DNA of 64,000 nucleotides, from positions 930,001-994,000 of the forward strand of contig CAWFFM010000002.1 in NCBI GenBank assembly GCA_963815125.1. The letters are read 5' to 3'. Numbering within the stretch: the stretch's first letter is position 1; each line of letters opens with the position of its first letter. Below, in pieces: positions 17,788 through 28,835 of the stretch. Source of the stretch: Actinocatenispora sp963815125 (GTDB lineage Bacteria; Actinomycetota; Actinomycetes; Mycobacteriales; Micromonosporaceae). Position numbers and translations under genes: made by a program. The notes beneath the pieces are model-generated. The model was not told the DNA's origin, ran no database searches, and was given only the letters and a program-made list of their open reading frames with translations.

Positions 17788-18618
17788 GCCTGGCTGGGCG
17801 AGGAATTCGCGGGCACCGCGCAGCCGGGTACGCAGCAGGCGGCCGGCGCGATCGGCGCACAGTCGTGTGTCGGCGGGCATCACGACACCGGACCGCGCCG
17901 CCTGCCCGGCCGGGAGCCGGTCCGGGTCCAGCCCGTCCCGTACGGCCACCAGCCGGCCGAACTCGTACCAGCTGACCGCGTCCGGGCCGGCAACGTTGAG
18001 GATGCCGTCACAGTCGCCCCGCGCCAGCTCCAGCAGCGAGTCGCAGAGATCGTCCACGTGTACCGGGGTGCGGTGCACATCGGTGAACAGCGCACCAGGC
18101 GCACCGTCGTAGAGGTCGTGCACCAGCCGTTCGTGCTTGCTGTGCCCGTCTCCGACGATCAACGGCACCCGGACGATGACCGCATGCGGTGCGACGGCCT
18201 TCACCACCGTCTCCGCGGCGGCCTTGGCTGCGCCGTAGCGGTTGACCGGATCGGGCAACGCCGACTCGTCGTACGGCGCGGCGGTGCCGCCGAGCACCGC
18301 ATCGCTCGACACGTGCACCAGCCGTGCGCCCACCGCTGCCGCCGCGACGGCCACCGTGGCCGAGCCGTCCGCGATGACCGCCCAGTCGTTCTGGTCCCGA
18401 CCGGTGGCCGCATGTAGCACGACGTCCGGGCGGAGCTGTTCGATCAGATCTCTGGTCGCAGCCGGGTCCCGTACATCGAGTCGACGCCACGACACACCGT
18501 CGACAGTGGACTGTCGGGAGTGGAACGTGCCGGTGAGCGTCCAGCCCGCCGCCACCGCACGGCGGGACAGCCGTTCACCCAGGTACCCGCTCGCACCGGT
18601 GACCAGGATGTCGGGCAT
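17782..18618 (-). CDS. SDR-family sugar-nucleotide reductase (RmlD-like)
   Basis: 278-residue extended short-chain dehydrogenase. The N-terminal Rossmann motif is ILVTGASGYLGERL. The catalytic Tyr-x3-Lys appears as NRYGAAKA, and LVHVSSDAVLGG is the usual Ser region. This combination matches RmlD-type dTDP-4-dehydrorhamnose reductases, and the C-terminus with VDDLCDSLLELA fits the substrate domain. No rmlA, rmlB or rmlC gene lies nearby, so the exact substrate is open; another NDP-sugar or a small-molecule carbonyl is possible. It ends 3' to 3' with the membrane-protein gene (6-nt overlap) and lies 9 nt downstream of the aspS stop. Confidence 0.85.
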   Translation of the reverse strand: MPDILVTGASGYLGERLSRRAVAAGWTLTGTFHSRQSTVDGVSWRRLDVRDPAATRDLIEQLRPDVVLHAATGRDQNDWAVIADGSATVAVAAAAVGARLVHVSSDAVLGGTAAPYDESALPDPVNRYGAAKAAAETVVKAVAPHAVIVRVPLIVGDGHSKHERLVHDLYDGAPGALFTDVHRTPVHVDDLCDSLLELARGDCDGILNVAGPDAVSWYEFGRLVAVRDGLDPDRLPAGQAARSGVVMPADTRLCADRAGRLLRTRLRGAREFLAQPGS

Positions 18619-18627
18619 GACGTGCGG

Positions 18628-20448
18628 TCAGCGCGCGGTGTCGTGCGAGGCGGCGCCCTTGGGTTTCGCGTCCACCCCGGCCTCCTTACGCTGCGCGGCG
18701 GTCACCGGGGTCGGCGCGCCGGTGAGCGGGTCGAAACCGCCACCCGACTTCGGGAACGCGATCACGTCCCGGATGCTGTCCGCGCCGGCCAGCAGCATGC
18801 AGACCCGGTCCCAGCCGAACGCGATCCCGCCGTGCGGCGGCGGACCGAACGTGAACGCCTCCAGCAGGAAGCCGAACTTCTCCGCGGCGTCCCGTTCTGT
18901 GATGCCGAGCAGTTCGAACACCCGCCGCTGGACGTCACCGGAATGGATACGGATCGACCCGCCGCCGATCTCGTTGCCGTTGCACACGATGTCGTACGCG
19001 TAGGCCAGCGCCTGCTCGGGTGCCTCGTCGAAACGGCCGATCCAGTCGGCGTTGGGCGAGGTGAACGGATGGTGCACCGCGGTCCAGCGGCCCGAACCGA
19101 CCGCCACGTCGTCGGTGGCGTCCACCGGCTCGAACATCGGCGCATCGACCACCCAGCAGAACGCCCACGCGTCCTGGTCGATCAGCCCGGTGCGCCGGGC
19201 GATCTCCTGCCGTGCCGCACCGAGCAGCTCCTGAGCGTTGCGCCGCTCACCAGCAGCGAAGAAGACCGCGTCCCCCGGCTTGGCGCCGACCATGTCGGCC
19301 AGCCCGGCCAGATGCTCCTCGGACAGGTTCTTGGCCACCGGACCCTTCGCCGCACCCGACTCCCCGTCGAGTACGACGTAGGCGAGGCCCTTCGCCCCGC
19401 GCGCCTTCGCCCAGTCCTGCCAGCCGTCGAGTTCCTTACGGGTCTGCCCTGCGCCACCGGGCATCACCACCGCGCCGACATAGCCGCCGGAGTCGATCGC
19501 CTGGGCGAACACTCGGAAGGTGGTGCCACGCAGGTAGTCGGTCAGTTCGGTGAGCCGTACCTCGTAGCGCAGGTCGGGCTTGTCCGAGCCGTAGGAGTCC
19601 ATCGCGTCGTGCCAGGTGATGCGGGGCATCGGGCGCGGCACCTCGACGCCGGCCAGTTCCTTCCACAGAGCTGCGGTGATCGCCTCACCGACATCGATGA
19701 CGTCGTCCTGCTCGACGAAGGACATCTCGATGTCCAACTGGGTGAACTCCGGCTGCCGGTCGGCACGGAAGTCCTCGTCGCGGTAGCAGCGGGCGATCTG
19801 GTAGTAGCGTTCCATCCCGGCCACCATCAGCAGCTGCTTGAACAGCTGCGGCGACTGCGGGAGCGCATACCAGGAGCCTGGCTGCAGTCGCACCGGCACC
19901 AGGAAGTCGCGGGCGCCTTCCGGTGTGGACCGGGTCAGGGTCGGCGTCTCGATCTCGACGAAGTCGCGTTCGGCCAGCACACCGCGGGCGATCCGGTTGG
20001 CGTCACTGCGCAACCGCAGGGCTGCGGCCGGCCCGTTGCGGCGCAGGTCGAGGTAGCGGTACTTGAGCCGGGCCTCCTCGCCGACGCCGACATGCTCGTC
20101 GACCGGGAACGGCAACGGAGCAGCGGCACTCAGCACCTCCAAGCCGGTGACGGTCAGCTCGACCATCCCGGTGGGCAGCTCAGGGTTGTCGTTGCCCTCG
20201 GGTCGGCGTTCCACCCGACCCTCGATCCGGACGCAGAACTCGGCGCGCAGCACGTGCGCGGCCGCCGCGGCCCGGTCGGCTGCCTCGCTGCCACCTCGGA
20301 ACACCACCTGGACCACGCCGGATGCGTCCCGCAGATCGACGAAGATGACCCCACCGTGATCCCTGCGGCGGGCCACCCAGCCGGCGAGCGTGACCTGTTG
20401 TCCGACATGCTCGGCGCGAAGCGTGCCGGCCGCGTGGGTGCGGATCAC
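18628..20448 (-). CDS. aspS: Aspartyl-tRNA synthetase
   Basis: Class IIb synthetase of 606 residues, bacterial type. An N-terminal OB-fold anticodon domain (GWVARRRDHGGVIFVDLRD) is followed by the catalytic core with YYQIARCYRDEDFRADRQPE, FTQLDIEMSF and the C-terminal motif 3 region GGIAFGWDRVCMLL. The bacterial GAD insertion lies between. Whether it also charges tRNA-Asn cannot be told without knowing whether the genome has asnS or gatCAB. The GTG start (20446-20448) follows GGAGAA. A CGTCGGTG triple repeat lies just upstream. Confidence 0.96.
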   Translation of the reverse strand: MIRTHAAGTLRAEHVGQQVTLAGWVARRRDHGGVIFVDLRDASGVVQVVFRGGSEAADRAAAAAHVLRAEFCVRIEGRVERRPEGNDNPELPTGMVELTVTGLEVLSAAAPLPFPVDEHVGVGEEARLKYRYLDLRRNGPAAALRLRSDANRIARGVLAERDFVEIETPTLTRSTPEGARDFLVPVRLQPGSWYALPQSPQLFKQLLMVAGMERYYQIARCYRDEDFRADRQPEFTQLDIEMSFVEQDDVIDVGEAITAALWKELAGVEVPRPMPRITWHDAMDSYGSDKPDLRYEVRLTELTDYLRGTTFRVFAQAIDSGGYVGAVVMPGGAGQTRKELDGWQDWAKARGAKGLAYVVLDGESGAAKGPVAKNLSEEHLAGLADMVGAKPGDAVFFAAGERRNAQELLGAARQEIARRTGLIDQDAWAFCWVVDAPMFEPVDATDDVAVGSGRWTAVHHPFTSPNADWIGRFDEAPEQALAYAYDIVCNGNEIGGGSIRIHSGDVQRRVFELLGITERDAAEKFGFLLEAFTFGPPPHGGIAFGWDRVCMLLAGADSIRDVIAFPKSGGGFDPLTGAPTPVTAAQRKEAGVDAKPKGAASHDTAR

Positions 20449-20462
20449 GAGCGATTCTCCTT

Positions 20463-20486
20463 CGTCGGTGCGTCGGTGCGTCGGTG
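20463..20486. repeat. Tandem CGTCGGTG x3 upstream of aspS
   Basis: Three perfect head-to-tail copies of the 8-mer CGTCGGTG fill positions 20463-20486, in the short gap between the aspS start (20448) and the hisS stop (20552). They fall in what would be the aspS leader or promoter. The unit length makes copy number prone to slippage; a regulatory role is unknown. Confidence 0.7.
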
Positions 20487-20503
20487 TTCCGATTCTCCCA
20501 GCC

Positions 20504-20535
20504 GCCCGGTGCGGCGCTGCACCGCCCCACCGGGC
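20504..20535. terminator. Weak hairpin downstream of hisS
   Basis: GCCCGGTG (20504-20511) pairs with CACCGGGC (20528-20535), and an alternative inner stem GGTGC/GCACC exists. It lies 17-48 nt beyond the hisS stop on the minus strand. No U-tract is present, so termination is only possible. Confidence 0.3.
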
Positions 20536-20551
20536 CGAAACGGCTGACGGT

Positions 20552-21892
20552 TCAGTACTGCGCGACGATCGTCGGCTGCCGATCGGCGGCCGGCGGCTGC
20601 CAGGTCACCAGGTCGGCCGGGGTCTGGTCGCCAGAACGGATGTCCCGGATCTCCGGTAGGTCCCCCTCGGCACCCGGGAACAGCACGAACGGGATGCCCC
20701 GGCGCTGCGCGAAGCGGATCTGCTTACCGTACTTCTGTGCTGCCGGAGCGACCTCGGCGGCGATTCCGCGCCGGCGTAGCACGCTCGCCAACTGGTTGCA
20801 GGCCGGCCGGGAGTCCTCCTCGGGCAGGGCGACCAGCACGCAGGTGGGCACCGTACGGGAGGAGTCCAGTTGGCCGCCGCCGAGCAGCCGCCCGAGGATC
20901 CGGGACACCCCGATCGACAGGCCGACACCCGGATAGCGTTCGGTCCCGGTCGTGGCCAGATTGTCGTACCGGCCACCCGAACAGATCGAGCCCAGCTTCT
21001 CGCTGCCCTGCATGAACGCCTCGTACACCGTGCCGGTGTAGTAGTCCAGCCCGCGCGCGATGCGCAGATCGGCGACCACCAGGCCGGGCGCGTACTCCGC
21101 GGCGGCCCCGACCACCCGGGTCAGTTCCTCGACCCCCTCGTCCAGCAGCGGGTCGCGTACGCCCAAGGCGGCGACCCGGTCGGCGAAGGAGGCGTCCGAG
21201 GTACGGATGTCGGCCAGCGCCAGACAGGCCCTGGCCTGCGTCTCGGTGGCACCGAGTGTCGAGGTGAGCTGCTCGGCGACCGCGGCCGGGCCGATCTTGT
21301 CGATCTTGTCGACGATCCGGATCGCCTCCATCGGATCCGGCAGACCCAGCCCGGTGTAGAAGCCCTGGCACAGTTTGCGGTTGTTCACGTGCATGGTGAC
21401 CGGCGGCAGCGGCAGCGCACCCAACGCGTCCGCGATCACCAGCGGTAGCTCCACCTCGTAGTGCGACGGCAGGGTGTCGCGGTCGATGATGTCGATGTCG
21501 GCCTGCACAAACTCCCGGTACCGGCCCTCCTGTGGGCGTTCGCCCCGCCAGCAGGACTGGATCTGGTAGCGACGGAACGGGAACTGCAGCTTCCCGGAGT
21601 TCTCCAGTACGTAACGGGCGAACGGCACGGTCAGGTCGAAGTGCAGCCCGAGCCCTGAGTCCGAAGGGTCGTCGCTGTCGGCCTGCAACCGGCGCAGCAC
21701 GTACACCTCCTTGGAGGTCTCGCCCTTGCGGAGCAACTGGTCGAGCGGCTCGACCGCGCGGGTCTGCAACGGCGCGTAACCGTGCAGTTCGAAGGTCCGG
21801 GCCAGCGTCTCGACAACCTGGCGCTGCACCAGTTGCCCAGCCGGCAACCATTCCGGGAACCCGCTCAACGGGTTCGGCTTTCCCTGGCTCAT
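20552..21892 (-). CDS. hisS: Histidyl-tRNA synthetase
   Basis: Class II synthetase of 446 residues. Motif 1 region, GLHFDLTVPFARYV and the His-specific RGLDYYTGTVYEAF are clear, and motif 3 is GVGLSIGVSRILGRLL. The C-terminal anticodon domain contains VLVALPEEDS and KQIRFAQRRGIPFVLF. The ATG gives MSQGKPNPLSGFPEWLP, a normal N-terminus for actinobacterial HisRS. Its upstream neighbour on the same strand is the MBL-fold hydrolase, as in mycobacteria, with a 105-nt gap. Confidence 0.96.
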   Translation of the reverse strand: MSQGKPNPLSGFPEWLPAGQLVQRQVVETLARTFELHGYAPLQTRAVEPLDQLLRKGETSKEVYVLRRLQADSDDPSDSGLGLHFDLTVPFARYVLENSGKLQFPFRRYQIQSCWRGERPQEGRYREFVQADIDIIDRDTLPSHYEVELPLVIADALGALPLPPVTMHVNNRKLCQGFYTGLGLPDPMEAIRIVDKIDKIGPAAVAEQLTSTLGATETQARACLALADIRTSDASFADRVAALGVRDPLLDEGVEELTRVVGAAAEYAPGLVVADLRIARGLDYYTGTVYEAFMQGSEKLGSICSGGRYDNLATTGTERYPGVGLSIGVSRILGRLLGGGQLDSSRTVPTCVLVALPEEDSRPACNQLASVLRRRGIAAEVAPAAQKYGKQIRFAQRRGIPFVLFPGAEGDLPEIRDIRSGDQTPADLVTWQPPAADRQPTIVAQY

Positions 21893-21997
21893 GTACGAGA
21901 CTCCTCAGCGTTTCCCGGCGCGTCCGCAGTACGGCGGTGCACCGGGGGCCGGTCGATCAGGACGGACAGCGGTGGTGCGCGGGCCACGTACGGGCGC

Positions 21998-22765
21998 TCA
22001 ACGCCCGCCGAGGTCCCGCCCGGGATGCTGCTCGTCGGCAGCCGCGCTCGAGGCCGCCAGGTTCGGCGCCAGCGCGGTCAGGAACGGGTTGGACAGGCGT
22101 TCCCGGCCGATCGTGGTGTGTGGACCGTGCCCAGGTAGCACACCGGTGGTGTCCGGCAGCGGTAGCACTTTGCGGCGCAGGCTGTCGGTCATCTGCCGGG
22201 CGTCACCACCGGGCAGATCGACCCGTCCGATCGAATCGCGGAACAGTACGTCCCCGCTGAAGCACAACTCACCTGCGTCGCCGAGGCCGGCAGGTCCACC
22301 GTCCAGCGCACCGGGGAGACGGAACATCACCGACCCACGCGTGTGCCCCGGCGCGTGATCCACCAGGAAGTCCAGGCCGGCCACCCGTACCGTGCCACCG
22401 TCGGTGAGTTCGGCGATGTCGTCGGGCTCGGTATCGATCGGTCCCGGGGTCAGTTGACCCAGCATGGCCGCCAGATCGCTGGACAGACCCATGGTCGGGT
22501 CAGCCAACATGGCGCGGTCCTCGGGGTGGATGTAGGCGGTGATGCCGTGCGCACCGCAGACCGGGACGACGGAGAAGGTGTGGTCCAGATGTCCGTGCGT
22601 CAGCATCGCCGCGACCGGGCGGAGGCGGTGGCGGGCGAGCACGTCGGCGAGTGGTTCCAGCACACCGACGCCGGGGTCGATGATCACGCACTCCTCACCT
22701 TGGGCCGGCGCGACCACATAGCAGTTCGTGCCGAAGGCGGCGGCGGGGAACCCGGCGACGAACAC
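21998..22765 (-). CDS. MBL-fold metallohydrolase (glyoxalase II-like)
   Basis: 255-residue metallo-beta-lactamase fold hydrolase. The binuclear-zinc motif is LTHGHLDHT. Further ligands are the His in DHAPGHTRGSVM, the Asp in LCFSGDVLFRDSIGR and the His in VLPGHGPHTT. The pattern matches hydroxyacylglutathione-hydrolase-like proteins. Actinomycetes use mycothiol rather than glutathione, so the true substrate is uncertain. The GTG start (22763-22765) has GGGAGG upstream; the open frame beyond it is not conserved. It is divergent from the cyclophilin gene. Confidence 0.88.
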   Translation of the reverse strand: MFVAGFPAAAFGTNCYVVAPAQGEECVIIDPGVGVLEPLADVLARHRLRPVAAMLTHGHLDHTFSVVPVCGAHGITAYIHPEDRAMLADPTMGLSSDLAAMLGQLTPGPIDTEPDDIAELTDGGTVRVAGLDFLVDHAPGHTRGSVMFRLPGALDGGPAGLGDAGELCFSGDVLFRDSIGRVDLPGGDARQMTDSLRRKVLPLPDTTGVLPGHGPHTTIGRERLSNPFLTALAPNLAASSAAADEQHPGRDLGGR

Positions 22766-23052
22766 CTGACATCCTCCCTGGGCAGTTGCGGCTGGCCTGG
22801 CGGCAAGCCTACCGGCGCGGTTCACGCGCACCGAGCGGGTATCGGCGTGGGCGACCTGATGGCTTCACAGAGAGTTCGGATGGATCTGTTACGTATTTGT
22901 TCCGACCCGCGCCGCGCGCCTGGCGATCACGGTTGGTTAACCTTTGTCGCTGGGTACATGCGGCACCGCCGCGCCCCGGCTTCCCGACGACGCGGTAAAA
23001 GGTGACGCCGGGGTCATAAGTCCGTGCACACCAACCCGGGAGGGAGCACACG

Positions 23053-23934
23053 GTGGCTTCCAGTAGGAACCGCCAGCGCGCACTGGCCCGCGCAAAGCTG
23101 GAGCGGCAGATGGCCCGCCGCGCCACAGCCGCGCAGAAACGGCGCCAGGCGCTCGCGATACTCGGTATCGCCGTCGCCGTGATCGTCGTCGCTGGTGCCG
23201 CCGTCCTGATCGTCTGGGCGAACTCCGGCGACGACAAGGGCAAGAAGAAGCCAGCGGACGCGGCCGCCTCCGCCTCCGCGACTCCTGCGGCGGAAGCCTG
23301 CTTCAAGAAGGCTCCCAGTGGTGGCGGCAATCCCAACCTGAAGGACGTCGGGATGCCCGATGCCGCCAAGACCGTCAAGTCCGGCACCCAGACCATGACG
23401 ATCAAGGCGAACGTCGGCGAGATCGACGTGAAGGTCGACACCGCCAAGGCACCGTGCAACGCGCAGAGCTTCAGCTACCTGGCGAGCAAGAAGTTCTTCG
23501 ACAAGTCCACCTGTCACCGGATGACCACCAAGGCTGCCGGTCTCGAGGTGCTGCAGTGCGGTGACCCGTCCGGAACCGGTAGCGGTGGCCCGACCTACAC
23601 GGTCAAGGACGAGAACCTGCCCGCCGGCAAGAAGCCGAGTTACCCGGCCGGCACCGTCGCGGTCGCCAACACCGGCACCAAGGGCAGCGGCAGCAGCCAG
23701 TTCTTCATCGTCTACGGCGACACCGAACTGCCGCCCAACTACACCGTGATCGGCACGATCTCCAAGGGCCTGGACGTGGTCAAGCAGGTCGCCAGCAAGG
23801 GCGTCAAGCCCGCCGACCCGAGCAAGCCGGGCGACGGAGCGCCGAAGGAGAAGGTCACCATCAAGACGCTGCGGATGAGCGCGCCGAGCGGCGCAGCGGG
23901 CAAGCCGTCGGCCAGTTCCGGCGCCAAGAGCTGA
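23053..23934 (+). CDS. Membrane-anchored peptidyl-prolyl cis-trans isomerase (cyclophilin type)
   Basis: 293 residues starting at GTG 23053 behind GGGAGGGAG. A very basic N-terminus (residues 1-34) precedes one membrane segment (about 35-57), a Lys/Ala/Ser linker and an extracytoplasmic cyclophilin domain. Family landmarks are QCGDPSGTGSGGP, VAVANTGTKGSGSSQFFIVYGD and NYTVIGTISKGLDVV. The usual FHRVI active-site stretch reads CHRMTT; the Arg is kept but the Phe is not. Four Cys flank the domain. The 287-nt region upstream, shared with the divergent hydrolase, contains a possible TTGGTT-16-TACATG promoter (22933-22960) and nothing else I can name. Confidence 0.9.
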   Translation: MASSRNRQRALARAKLERQMARRATAAQKRRQALAILGIAVAVIVVAGAAVLIVWANSGDDKGKKKPADAAASASATPAAEACFKKAPSGGGNPNLKDVGMPDAAKTVKSGTQTMTIKANVGEIDVKVDTAKAPCNAQSFSYLASKKFFDKSTCHRMTTKAAGLEVLQCGDPSGTGSGGPTYTVKDENLPAGKKPSYPAGTVAVANTGTKGSGSSQFFIVYGDTELPPNYTVIGTISKGLDVVKQVASKGVKPADPSKPGDGAPKEKVTIKTLRMSAPSGAAGKPSASSGAKS

Positions 23935-23949
23935 CCCTGGTCGTTCCAC

Positions 23950-23989
23950 CACGATGGGCCGGTACCTGAACAGGTACCGGCCCATCGTG
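23950..23989. terminator. Perfect 19-bp hairpin after the cyclophilin gene
   Basis: Bases 23950-23968 pair perfectly with 23971-23989 around an AA dinucleotide, beginning 16 nt after the cyclophilin stop. It sits between two convergent genes and would work from either strand. There is no U-tract, as is usual in GC-rich actinomycetes. Confidence 0.75.
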
Positions 23990-24032
23990 TTCCCGCAGCG
24001 ACGGCGATCGGGGCGACCACTTCGCCGTACGG

Positions 24033-24215
24033 TCAGCCTTCGGTGGTCAGCCGATGCAGGATGGCGGTCAGGTGCGTCTCGTCGACGTCGGTGAACTCGA
24101 CGTCGAGCGCGCGGTGACGACCGGCACGGGTGGCCGCGCCTCCCGATACAGGGGTGCCCGCTCCTGGATCACGACGCGGCATGGCAGTTCGCGGATCCGT
24201 GTCGTCAGCCATCAT
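24033..24215 (-). CDS. Small hypothetical protein
   Basis: A 60-codon frame convergent with the cyclophilin gene. It begins with two adjacent ATG codons (24213-24215, 24210-24212) 3 nt after a good GGGGAGG, and the region upstream is AT-richer than its surroundings, with a TATGCT that could be a -10. The product has a disordered Pro/Gly/Arg-rich first half and a helical end (VDETHLTAILHRLTTEG). I recognise no domain. The clear ribosome-binding site argues for a real gene; the length leaves doubt. Confidence 0.5.
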   Translation of the reverse strand: MMADDTDPRTAMPRRDPGAGTPVSGGAATRAGRHRALDVEFTDVDETHLTAILHRLTTEG

Positions 24216-24388
24216 CGCCTCCCCATCGGCGAACTCTCACAGAATCCTTAGCATAAGCCAATCTGCAACCTGCAGGCGACAAGACACGCACAGCGGACGA
24301 CGGTAGACACAACGCACCGACAAACCCTTGTCGAGCACCCTTGCCACACCGCAGCAGCAGACACCATCCAGCCGAAAGCCGGTCCCGG

Positions 24389-26857
<2,469 letters not shown>

Positions 26858-27004
26858 CGCTCACCCCTGACAGGTGGAGATCCACAACTTCCGGTCCAGG
26901 CGGATCCGGGTGCCCATCGTATCCCCACCGCCCCGGTACGTACCCGCAGCGCACCCGCCAGACCGTCACACTACGTGCGCTGGCAGCCGGTCGGACGATC
27001 CGTC

Positions 27005-27571
27005 TCAAACGGTGAGCAGTGCGTGTACCGGACGCGGCGCCAGCCGGGCCCGACCGGCCAGGAAGGACAGCTCCAACAGGACACTGAAGCCGGTCACGGT
27101 GCCGCCGGCCCGGTGCACCAGACCCAACGCGGCCTCCGCGGTCCCCCCGGTCGCCAGTACGTCGTCGACGACCAGCAGCCGCTCTCCCGGCCGGAAGGCG
27201 TCGGCATGAACCTCCAGGCTCGCCGTGCCGTACTCCAGCTCGTAGGAGGCGGACAGGGTGGCCCTGGGCAGCTTGCCCGCCTTACGAACCGGCACCACCC
27301 CGGTGCCGGTCGCATACGCGATGGCGGCCGCGATGACGAATCCCCGGGCCTCGATCCCGGCCACGGTGTCGAAACTGTCGGCACCGTGATGCTCGATGAT
27401 CGCGTCGATCGCCCGGCGGAAACCCGACGGGTCGGCGAACAACGGGGTCAGGTCCTTGAACACGACGCCCGGCTGCGGGAAGTCCGACACATCGACGACG
27501 TGTTCGGCGACAGCGGCGGCAACCTCACCGCCGCTGTCCCCATGTACCGCGACCGGATCTGTCCGGGTCAC
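27005..27571 (-). CDS. apt: Adenine phosphoribosyltransferase
   Basis: Salvages adenine to AMP with PRPP. The 188-residue product has the type I phosphoribosyltransferase signature LLVVDDVLATGGT. It also has the adenine-pocket region FPQPGVVFKDLTPLFADP and IEARGFVIAAAIA near the N-terminal half. It begins at GTG 27569-27571 with about 20 residues more than E. coli Apt. It sits between secF and relA, a conserved actinobacterial order. Confidence 0.94.
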   Translation of the reverse strand: MTRTDPVAVHGDSGGEVAAAVAEHVVDVSDFPQPGVVFKDLTPLFADPSGFRRAIDAIIEHHGADSFDTVAGIEARGFVIAAAIAYATGTGVVPVRKAGKLPRATLSASYELEYGTASLEVHADAFRPGERLLVVDDVLATGGTAEAALGLVHRAGGTVTGFSVLLELSFLAGRARLAPRPVHALLTV

Positions 27572-27622
27572 CGCCCTGCCCCCACTCTGTCGGCAGCCGG
27601 GTCGGCCCCGGCGATTCGTTGC

Positions 27623-28834
27623 TCAGCTGCGCCGCTTGTTACCGGGTCGCCCGCCTTTGCTGCTTCGACGCCGGGCGGCAGGTCGGGCGGTCGGTCGGGC
27701 ACCGGGTCGCGGTGCCGAACCAGCCAGTACCCGTTCGGCGGCCGTGTCGTCGTCGGTGTCCGGTGCCTCAGCCTGATCGGTGCCCGATGGCGTGTCCTCC
27801 GACAACGGATCGGCGTCGGTCGCCGCGTTCTGCTCGGCCGCCTTCTGTCGGCGGCTCTCGGCGGCGTTCGCCCGCTTCGCCAGCACCCGGGCGGTGTGCG
27901 CCCGGTACCGGGGATCCCGGTTCTTCAGGTCGACCAGTACGGGGGCGGCCAGGAAGATCGAGGAATAGGTACCGGAGAGCATGCCGACGAACAGCACCAG
28001 GCCGAGGTCCTTCAAGGTACCGGCGCCCAACAGCCCGGCACCGATGAACAGCAGGCCCGCCACCGGCAACAGTGCGATGACCGTGGTGTTGATCGATCGC
28101 ATCAGCGTCTGGTTGACGGCCAGGTTGGTGGCCTCGGCATAGGTCATCCGACTGGTCGCGGTGATCCCCCTGGTGTTCTCGTGCACCTTGTCGAACACCA
28201 CGACCAGGTCGTAGAGCGAGAAACCCAGGATGGTGAGCAACCCGATCACTGTGTTCGGGGTGACCTCCCAGCCGATCAGCGAATAGATCGCCGCGGCGAC
28301 GAACAGGTCGTGGATCACCGAGACGAACGCCGCCACGGCCATCCGCCATTCGAACCGGAAGATCAGGTACGCCACCACGAGCCCGAGGAAGACGGCCAGC
28401 GCCACCGCGGCCTTCTGGGTGATCTGAGCACCCCAGGCACCACTGACCGAACTCTCACTGATCTGGTTGAGCGGGATCTTCAGATCCTTGCTCACCCGCG
28501 CCTTGACCTGACTCGCCTTCTGCGGGGAGAGCGACTTGGTCTTGATCAGGTACGTGGAGTGCGTACCGCCGACCCGCTGGCCGGTGATCACCACAGCGCC
28601 GCCGTCAGCGACCGACTTCTTCGCCTCGTCCAGGCTGACCGAGGACGTCTGCGGTAGCTGGAACTGCTCACCGCCGGAGAAGTCGATGCCCAGCGTGAAG
28701 CCGCGGATCAGGAAGCTGGCCAGGCCAAGCACCAGAATGACCAGCGTGACCAGGTAGAAGACCTTGCGGCGGCCGATCACGTTGATGCCGGCGTCACCGC
28801 GGTACAGCCGATGTGCGAGCCCCTGCGCGCTCAT
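27623..28834 (-). CDS. secF: Protein translocase subunit SecF
   Basis: Six-helix partner of SecD that uses the proton gradient to aid late steps of Sec export. The 403-residue protein starts at ATG 28832-28834 behind GGAGG. The first helix is followed by FTLGIDFSGGEQFQ, the periplasmic loop and five clustered helices including VAYLIFRFEWRMAVAAFV and FSLYDLVVVFDKVHENT. A hydrophilic C-tail of about 110 residues, rich in Ala, Arg and Asp, is longer than in E. coli. The start is 1 nt after the secD stop. Confidence 0.95.
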   Translation of the reverse strand: MSAQGLAHRLYRGDAGINVIGRRKVFYLVTLVILVLGLASFLIRGFTLGIDFSGGEQFQLPQTSSVSLDEAKKSVADGGAVVITGQRVGGTHSTYLIKTKSLSPQKASQVKARVSKDLKIPLNQISESSVSGAWGAQITQKAAVALAVFLGLVVAYLIFRFEWRMAVAAFVSVIHDLFVAAAIYSLIGWEVTPNTVIGLLTILGFSLYDLVVVFDKVHENTRGITATSRMTYAEATNLAVNQTLMRSINTTVIALLPVAGLLFIGAGLLGAGTLKDLGLVLFVGMLSGTYSSIFLAAPVLVDLKNRDPRYRAHTARVLAKRANAAESRRQKAAEQNAATDADPLSEDTPSGTDQAEAPDTDDDTAAERVLAGSAPRPGARPTARPAARRRSSKGGRPGNKRRS

Positions 28835-28835
28835 C

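Noticed and set aside
18520..20547. A 675-codon frame opposite aspS
   Set aside because: Antisense to a full-length AspRS, with no start context or domain.
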